From contig CAZEQY010000014.1 of NCBI GenBank assembly GCA_964514655.1, positions 15,250-79,249 of the forward strand: a stretch of DNA of 64,000 nucleotides, given 5' to 3'. Position 1 is the first letter of the stretch. Each line of letters starts with the position of its first letter. Source of the stretch: SZAS-7 sp964514655 (GTDB lineage: Bacteria; Chlamydiota; Chlamydiia; Chlamydiales; FEN-1388). The notes under the pieces were generated by a model. It made no database searches and was not told the origin of the DNA. It saw only the letters and a list, made by a program, of their open reading frames with translations. Both the position numbers and the translations under genes were made by a program. This document shows, piece after piece, positions 59,077 through 64,000 of this stretch.

Positions 59077-61218
59077 ATGCAAATTACAAAACACTCTATT
59101 TGGAATTCTTCTATAGAATTCCCTCATACAGAAGAAGGGCAAGTACAATACGCTGATGTTGTCAGCCAGGTTGTAGATAGTATGCCTACATATAAAACCT
59201 CGTGGCTAACGACATTTACCCAGGCAATCAATGCCCAGGTAGGTAAAGGCGCTATGCAGGCTGCTGATAAAGATAGAAAACACATCTCTACGCGCTTTTA
59301 TATCTGGACCCAGCATCATCCAAATTGGGGTCTTGTTCTTAAGGTAATTTCGCTTGGAACTATAGGGCTTTTGACAGAAGCCGGTCGTGCAAGATTTGAT
59401 AAGCATGCATGCGTTATACGCATTGCCTCTTTAGTAGACACAATTAGCCGCACTATTACTGATCGAAATAATGAAGTGTATAGACTTGGTGAGCAGCTTA
59501 TCAAGTATGCAAAAAAGGAAAATGCCACATTTTCTCAGGTGCAAACTAAGCTTAGCGCATATGAAGAAAAGGCAGAGGTTCTAAGTGGCTATTTTGTCTA
59601 TGACTTTACAAATGCCCTCATGACTCACGTAAAGCAGCCACAAACCTATCAAGACCCTACACGGTATAAGGGCCTTACTGCGTTTTTTTCACGTTTTTCT
59701 TGTAATAACGGCCTTATACAGCTTAGAAACAATAAACAGGTTTATGAAGAAGCAGGACAGTGGGATGAGCTTTCACGAAACCATCAGAAGCGACATATTG
59801 AGCAACTCCTAATTAATCGCACAGTCTTTGCTCCGCTTATCGAAGAGCGAGTAGAGCATATAAAAACAGGCCTTGTGTGGGAGCGATTTAAGGCGCTTTC
59901 AACTCGAGCAAAAAGAGCCTTTGTTGAAGATGCTAAGAGCTTTAACCTCCAAAGGCCTCTTGATGTACTTATAAAACATGTTCGCGATAAGTTGCTACCG
60001 ACGCTCACTATTGAGCAGCTTGATGAGCAAGACTCTAAAGCCATGATGTCATTGCTTGGCTTACAAGACGAAGCAAAGCGTTTTTATGCCTTTTTAGAAG
60101 GTAGAGCTGTCGCCCGTCAAATCCGCGAGCTTGAAGAAGCTAACCAAGAGGGCTGGCAAGAAGTTGCTATTACCCTTATCAGAAATAGTCGCAAGGATAA
60201 TCCTGAGCTAGAATTACAGCGCTTAAAAGGTGCAGGTGCCGTAACAAACAGTGAATCAGATAAAATCAAAAACACTATCTCTTTAGTAAAGCTTACTAAT
60301 GAACACAAAAGAGCAGCGCTTTCAAAGCAAGCAATTTTACTTTATACGCAGGCGTATGAAATTAAGCGAATCTATGAAAAGACACACCACATCTTTTTGC
60401 ACGCCCAGTCAATCAAGTGGTCAATTGTACCGATGCTTATTAAGGAATTAGTAGAGCTTGTAAACCCAGAAAAAAAATTCCACCACTACAAATTTTTGCG
60501 CCGAGAAGGTATCGAGATAACTGATGGCTATTTTGACATGCTTTCATCCTATGTTACAAACTTCGTAAAAAGCATATTTGGCTTTGGGAAAAAAGATCCT
60601 GCAACAGCGCGTGAATTTCTTGATCATTATCGATCTCTAGGGAAAAAGATAAATGATGATGAGCTTGATGTGCGAGAGAAAATCCTTTCTATTGATGGCT
60701 GCTTTGATAACTACCAAGAGTGGGAATCTGCACCTTACTTCTTGATGAAGAATGACAATGTGCTAGATGGAGGGAATCAACTTAAAAAGATAATCATATC
60801 CACTCTTCGCCACTTCAAGAAAAGTGCGAGTATTCATACAGTGGAGACTCTAGCCAACAAGTTATTATCGAGTACTAACTTTACAAATGCCCTTACTACG
60901 ACAGGTAACCTCTACGTTATCGCTGTTCCTAAGGAAAAAAGCGCCGATTTTCAGTACCGTGCTCACCCATATGGACCGGCTTGTACGTGCCATCCTGGCG
61001 AGCACCAAGAAGTGCTTGAAAGGCTTCAAGATGGGCAGCTTGATGGGTCGACAATGTGTACGCTCTCAAAGACCCCCATTCCTCAATATCGCCTCTATTT
61101 GCCGGCGGTAAAGCCTGAAGCCGGGATCAAGATGTTTCGCCTAAATGCCCTCAATCGTGAAGGCTCTCACGCTATAAAAACCTCTGTCAAAGAGGTTGCT
61201 AATTCTCTTTTAGCCTAA
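59077..61218 (+). CDS. Unknown 713-aa protein, putative effector
   Basis: I do not recognise a family. The protein is mostly helical and basic. There is one moderately hydrophobic stretch near residue 90 (WGLVLKVISLGTIGLL), too short to be sure of a membrane helix, and a second one near residues 500-520. Near residues 625-650 is a small CTCHPGEH patch with two Cys and two His that might bind metal. There is no signal peptide. A weak GAGGG lies 15-20 bases ahead of the ATG, further than usual. The gene sits between two kinase loci with a G10 tract in its upstream region. It is not clearly similar to the 1-20 kb paralogues. Confidence 0.75.
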   Translation: MQITKHSIWNSSIEFPHTEEGQVQYADVVSQVVDSMPTYKTSWLTTFTQAINAQVGKGAMQAADKDRKHISTRFYIWTQHHPNWGLVLKVISLGTIGLLTEAGRARFDKHACVIRIASLVDTISRTITDRNNEVYRLGEQLIKYAKKENATFSQVQTKLSAYEEKAEVLSGYFVYDFTNALMTHVKQPQTYQDPTRYKGLTAFFSRFSCNNGLIQLRNNKQVYEEAGQWDELSRNHQKRHIEQLLINRTVFAPLIEERVEHIKTGLVWERFKALSTRAKRAFVEDAKSFNLQRPLDVLIKHVRDKLLPTLTIEQLDEQDSKAMMSLLGLQDEAKRFYAFLEGRAVARQIRELEEANQEGWQEVAITLIRNSRKDNPELELQRLKGAGAVTNSESDKIKNTISLVKLTNEHKRAALSKQAILLYTQAYEIKRIYEKTHHIFLHAQSIKWSIVPMLIKELVELVNPEKKFHHYKFLRREGIEITDGYFDMLSSYVTNFVKSIFGFGKKDPATAREFLDHYRSLGKKINDDELDVREKILSIDGCFDNYQEWESAPYFLMKNDNVLDGGNQLKKIIISTLRHFKKSASIHTVETLANKLLSSTNFTNALTTTGNLYVIAVPKEKSADFQYRAHPYGPACTCHPGEHQEVLERLQDGQLDGSTMCTLSKTPIPQYRLYLPAVKPEAGIKMFRLNALNREGSHAIKTSVKEVANSLLA

Positions 61219-61260
61219 AATCTGCTATAATGCTATATGGGGGAGAAGTGAGGTATTTAG

Positions 61261-62937
61261 ATGTCGTCTATCCCACAGGGCTTTCAAGAGCCTCAACCAT
61301 TTGGTAACACAACTCAAGACCAGAAGGCCTATGCTGCCAAGATGGCCAAGAAAATTGCTTCGCTTGGCGGCGAATTTGTAGGCAAAGACGTTGATACGGT
61401 AGCGCGTCAGCTTTTAGACCGCGCAGGTATCACTGATGAGCTTATCTCTAAAGAGGCTCATCTTCTGAATGTAGACCCCCCAATGGCAAAGCTTTTAATA
61501 CTAAATCGTATATTTACCCGCCTTATGGCTAATCTTGGCATAGAGAAGCCAGAACACACCCCATCATTAGTCTATAAGCAAGAGCAGACAGGTCTTAGCT
61601 ATGTGGTGATGAACGATGTTGAAAAGTGCTTTAAGCGCGCTGTAAAAGAGGGGCTAGAGTCCAAGGTCCATATTGCTGAAGCCTATAATGTCTTTTACTC
61701 TGAACATGCAGGCGTCGTTGTTGAGCTTAAGGGGATAGATATGGGCAAGTTTAAGCTTGCAGCCCATGCCATCGATTACTTTGCTGCTTTAGGAGAAAAT
61801 AGGGTTGTCACCTTGAGGCCTATTGTGATGCATGCAGGAGAGTCTCCACGCTCTATGGTGCATCAAAGCACAAGTACAACTTCTTCTATGTCAGACGCAA
61901 GCTCAGATACAACAAGCTCTTCAGTACGTAGCTCTATTGATACAACAGAAGAAGACGAGGTAGCACCTAGAGATTTGCCCGTTACTGAGCGCGCAAAAAA
62001 AGCTGTAGCAGGGGAATATCCTCTAGAGGACTTATCGCTAGATGAGCTACGGGCCATACATGCGCATGATGGTGTTGATGAGCTTATTAAAAAGCGAATC
62101 AAAGACCGCGATATGTTGTTTAATGCGGTTCCTTTAACAGCTCAAGACCGCTATGACAAAGAGGTTGCCTTGATCGAAAAGCTGCAACAAGAAATACCCG
62201 AGGCTATTATAAAGCTGCATAAGGTCATGAATCTTGGCACAAATAGCAAAGTTATGGTGATGAGTGAAGCCACATACACCCTAGAGCCTAATGAGGCACA
62301 CCCTGAAAAGGTATCGGTCTCAAGTCTTGCTAGCCTAGTTGATCTATACTTGATGGGATCGCTTTCTAAAGAAGAAACAGCGTGGATGATGCAGCTTATA
62401 GGCGATGCTATGGATGCCCTTGCTCTTTTACATGCTCGTGGCTATATCCACCGCGATATCAAGGAAAATAACTTCCTTATTGCTCAAGACGGTAGGTGCA
62501 AGATAGCAGACTTTGGAGCTACTGTGGCGCTAGATGCCGATCCGGACAAATTTATGCTTGCGGGCTCTCCGGGCTACTTAGCCCCAGAAGCTGCCTATTA
62601 TGCCGGCAGTGAGCGCTGGGACAACCTAAGTGAAAAAAGCGACGTATGGAGCATGGGCATGATGCTTTATAGCATCTTCAATAAAGGCAGTATTCTCACG
62701 CATAAGGTTTTTGATGGCCTTGATGATCCAGCCGCGATCATCGACCACTTAAGAGGCTATGAAGACGCCTCCGCCCAAGCCGCCTATACGGCACGCTACC
62801 CAGAACCTCAAGACCCAAATAGCCTCGACCACCTCATCTGGAGCGCCACTCAGCTAGACCCAAGAAAACGCCCCTCCATCGCCGACCTCGCCCATCAGTT
62901 TAAGGTGGGGTCAGGCCTGGCATTCGGGCATTTGTAA
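61261..62937 (+). CDS. Ser/Thr protein kinase-like protein with degenerate N-lobe (558 aa)
   Basis: The C-lobe is complete: HRDIKENN (397-404), DFG (417-419), an activation segment with GSPGYLAPE (APE 441-443), and SDVWSMGMMLYSIF. Helix C/strand 4-5 are recognisable (EVALIEKLQQ; IIKLHKVMNLGTNSKVMVM), but no Gly-rich loop is present and the only candidate for the strand-3 Lys is ELIKKRIKD, so ATP binding is uncertain. Residues 1-190 are unknown, and about 200-232 are a Ser/Thr/Asp-rich linker. GAGGT precedes the ATG. The last eight codons (SGLAFGHL and stop) come from the terminal repeat of the downstream transposase unit, so the original C-terminus may have been lost. Confidence 0.82.
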   Translation: MSSIPQGFQEPQPFGNTTQDQKAYAAKMAKKIASLGGEFVGKDVDTVARQLLDRAGITDELISKEAHLLNVDPPMAKLLILNRIFTRLMANLGIEKPEHTPSLVYKQEQTGLSYVVMNDVEKCFKRAVKEGLESKVHIAEAYNVFYSEHAGVVVELKGIDMGKFKLAAHAIDYFAALGENRVVTLRPIVMHAGESPRSMVHQSTSTTSSMSDASSDTTSSSVRSSIDTTEEDEVAPRDLPVTERAKKAVAGEYPLEDLSLDELRAIHAHDGVDELIKKRIKDRDMLFNAVPLTAQDRYDKEVALIEKLQQEIPEAIIKLHKVMNLGTNSKVMVMSEATYTLEPNEAHPEKVSVSSLASLVDLYLMGSLSKEETAWMMQLIGDAMDALALLHARGYIHRDIKENNFLIAQDGRCKIADFGATVALDADPDKFMLAGSPGYLAPEAAYYAGSERWDNLSEKSDVWSMGMMLYSIFNKGSILTHKVFDGLDDPAAIIDHLRGYEDASAQAAYTARYPEPQDPNSLDHLIWSATQLDPRKRPSIADLAHQFKVGSGLAFGHL

Positions 62938-63953
62938 CAAGAAAGCTCTTAACTCGGCAACTTCATCTTGCAGATCTTCCGATGATAATTTTTTGATATT
63001 AAGGCGAGCTACTTGTTTACTCAAGCTGCTAGCATCTCTATCTAAGATTGCAGCAAGCTCTTCTAACGTAGCGTTCGTCTCCTCAGAAACTAGTAATGAT
63101 AGAATCGCTCGAACACTGGCTGCTTGTCGGTGCTTACCTGGTTTTTTTATGGTAATAAGGTCAATTTGATAACGTTCACACACTGCTTGAACAAGTTCAG
63201 AAATACTTGGCTGAGGTTTTGTGGCAGAGTTCTTTTTTTCTTTAATTGTCTTAGCAAAATCATCATTTCCAAAAATCCCATCATGCATGCCGCGCTTAAA
63301 ATCAAATTCTTCTGGAACGTTAATTCCAGCGCAAACATAGCTGTGGAAATTGGAAATAGCAACAGCTGGATCCTCAGCAAAGTTGGCCAATAACACACTT
63401 GGATCTAACCATGCTAATTCTGTATTTCTCAAATAGACATTGTGGCTGCTCCACCGATATGCTTCGGGTTGTAGTGTCAACCCAGCACGCACAGGATTGA
63501 GATGGATATATCGCACTAACTGTTTTAAGTAACGACTCCCATCAACTAGAATCGACTTAAACCTGCCTTGAAATAAATGTCCCATACGCCCTTGTCTCCA
63601 ATTCAAGTATCGCGTGTAGCGGAATGCGAGATTTTGAATGATACGGGACAAAGGGACTTGATCAACTTGAATCGCTAGATGTATGTGATTGGTCATAAAA
63701 CAAAAGGCTAGTATGCGGTGACCAAACCGTTCAATACCTTCCTGGATTAACAGGCACATTGTACAGCGATCTTTATCACTGAAAAAAATCTCTTCGCGAT
63801 CATTTCCCCTTAGCATAACGTGATATATTGCCCCAGGCGCATGATAACGAGTTCTTCTTGCCATGTTGAACCTATGTCTTCGTGAATAGGAGTGAATAGT
63901 ACATAAGTCATAATATAAAGTTAAGCAACAAATGCCCGAATGCCAGGCCTGAC
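62910..63953. mobile_element. REP-associated transposase unit with 26-bp inverted repeats
   Basis: Perfect 26-bp inverted repeats at 62910-62935 and 63928-63953 enclose a single HUH transposase gene. Each repeat contains GCCTGGCATTCGGGC, which can fold into a 5-bp stem with one G-T pair and a 5-base loop, like the REP hairpins recognised by these transposases. No target duplication can be claimed. The left repeat overlaps both the 3' end of the kinase gene and the 3' end of the transposase gene. Confidence 0.8.
62911..63864 (-). CDS. REP-associated tyrosine transposase (RAYT, Y1/HUH superfamily)
   Basis: RAYTs cut and join single-stranded DNA at REP hairpins. The Y1 transposase core is intact: YHAPGAIYHVMLRGNDREEIF, the HUH motif CFMTNHIHLAIQ (His60, His62), GRMGHLFQGRFKS, and RYIHLNPVRAGL with the likely catalytic Tyr119. 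The C-terminal 100 residues hold a helix-turn-helix similar to DnaA domain IV (RQAASVRAILSLLVSEE; ASSLSKQVARL). The length of 317 aa is normal for the fused form. The final residues MPECQA are encoded by the inverted repeat. It appears undamaged. Confidence 0.92.
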   Translation of the reverse strand: MARRTRYHAPGAIYHVMLRGNDREEIFFSDKDRCTMCLLIQEGIERFGHRILAFCFMTNHIHLAIQVDQVPLSRIIQNLAFRYTRYLNWRQGRMGHLFQGRFKSILVDGSRYLKQLVRYIHLNPVRAGLTLQPEAYRWSSHNVYLRNTELAWLDPSVLLANFAEDPAVAISNFHSYVCAGINVPEEFDFKRGMHDGIFGNDDFAKTIKEKKNSATKPQPSISELVQAVCERYQIDLITIKKPGKHRQAASVRAILSLLVSEETNATLEELAAILDRDASSLSKQVARLNIKKLSSEDLQDEVAELRAFLLQMPECQA

Positions 63954-64000
63954 ATATGGTAATTGCGCAGGGTGAGAAAGGGTTACTCCTGAACGAAGTA

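Noticed and set aside
63956..64000. An open frame starting ATG at 63956, just after the right repeat of the transposase unit, running off the window
   Set aside because: Only 15 codons are visible and there is no ribosome-binding site. It might be the displaced 3' part of the kinase gene or a new gene; the sequence does not decide.
1..64000. CRISPR array, rRNA genes, prophage or integrase-flanked island
   Set aside because: No regularly spaced direct repeats, rRNA-like sequence, phage structural genes or integrase are visible; the only tRNA (Pro) has no repeated 3' end nearby that would mark an attachment site.

Overview
The window looks like a chromosomal segment of an amoeba-associated (Parachlamydiales-type) chlamydia. 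The basis is the dnaA-yidC pair with lgt nearby, the zwf/pgl pair, many long unrecognised paralogues, and eukaryote-like effector candidates (leucine-rich repeats, ankyrin-like repeats, Ser/Thr-kinase lobes). All of this was read by eye; no database search supports the species placement.

1-21 kb: a cluster of eight very long (694-916 aa) alpha-helical paralogues of unknown function. The four minus-strand members form one subfamily (A) and the four plus-strand members another (B), and B and A genes meet tail to tail with 3' overlaps. A possible ninth member runs off the left edge. An adenylate kinase with an apparent signal peptide and a protein resembling only the C-terminal domain of RNA polymerase alpha lie in or next to the cluster.

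21-33 kb: housekeeping and envelope genes (htpX, lgt, tRNA-Pro with a clear promoter and terminator, a glycosyltransferase, dnaA, yidC, a quinone-oxidoreductase-like protein, an HdeD-like protein). They surround a solo LuxR-type regulator with a perfect 19-bp palindrome upstream of it and a related site upstream of a small exported protein.

33-45 kb: a secreted, internally duplicated protein with HExxE motifs; a compact overlapping operon of a host-attachment/release-factor-like protein, a 2'-5' RNA ligase-archease fusion and RtcB; a MEMO-like protein; tiny lipoprotein and membrane-peptide genes; a non-coding nest of palindromic elements at 40.0-40.6 kb; tsaD; and an exported dikinase-like protein in which the phospho-His domain precedes the ATP-grasp domain.

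45-55 kb: two leucine-rich-repeat proteins, an ABM-domain membrane protein, ogt, an ankyrin-like protein and the oxidative pentose phosphate operon zwf-opcA-pgl.

55-64 kb: an effector-like island. It has a Ser/Thr kinase whose N-lobe and C-lobe are encoded by two consecutive genes, a GxxExxY cassette between inverted repeats, an unknown 713-aa protein with a G10 tract upstream, a second kinase with a degenerate N-lobe, and a REP-associated (HUH) transposase unit whose 26-bp terminal repeat supplies the last codons of that kinase.
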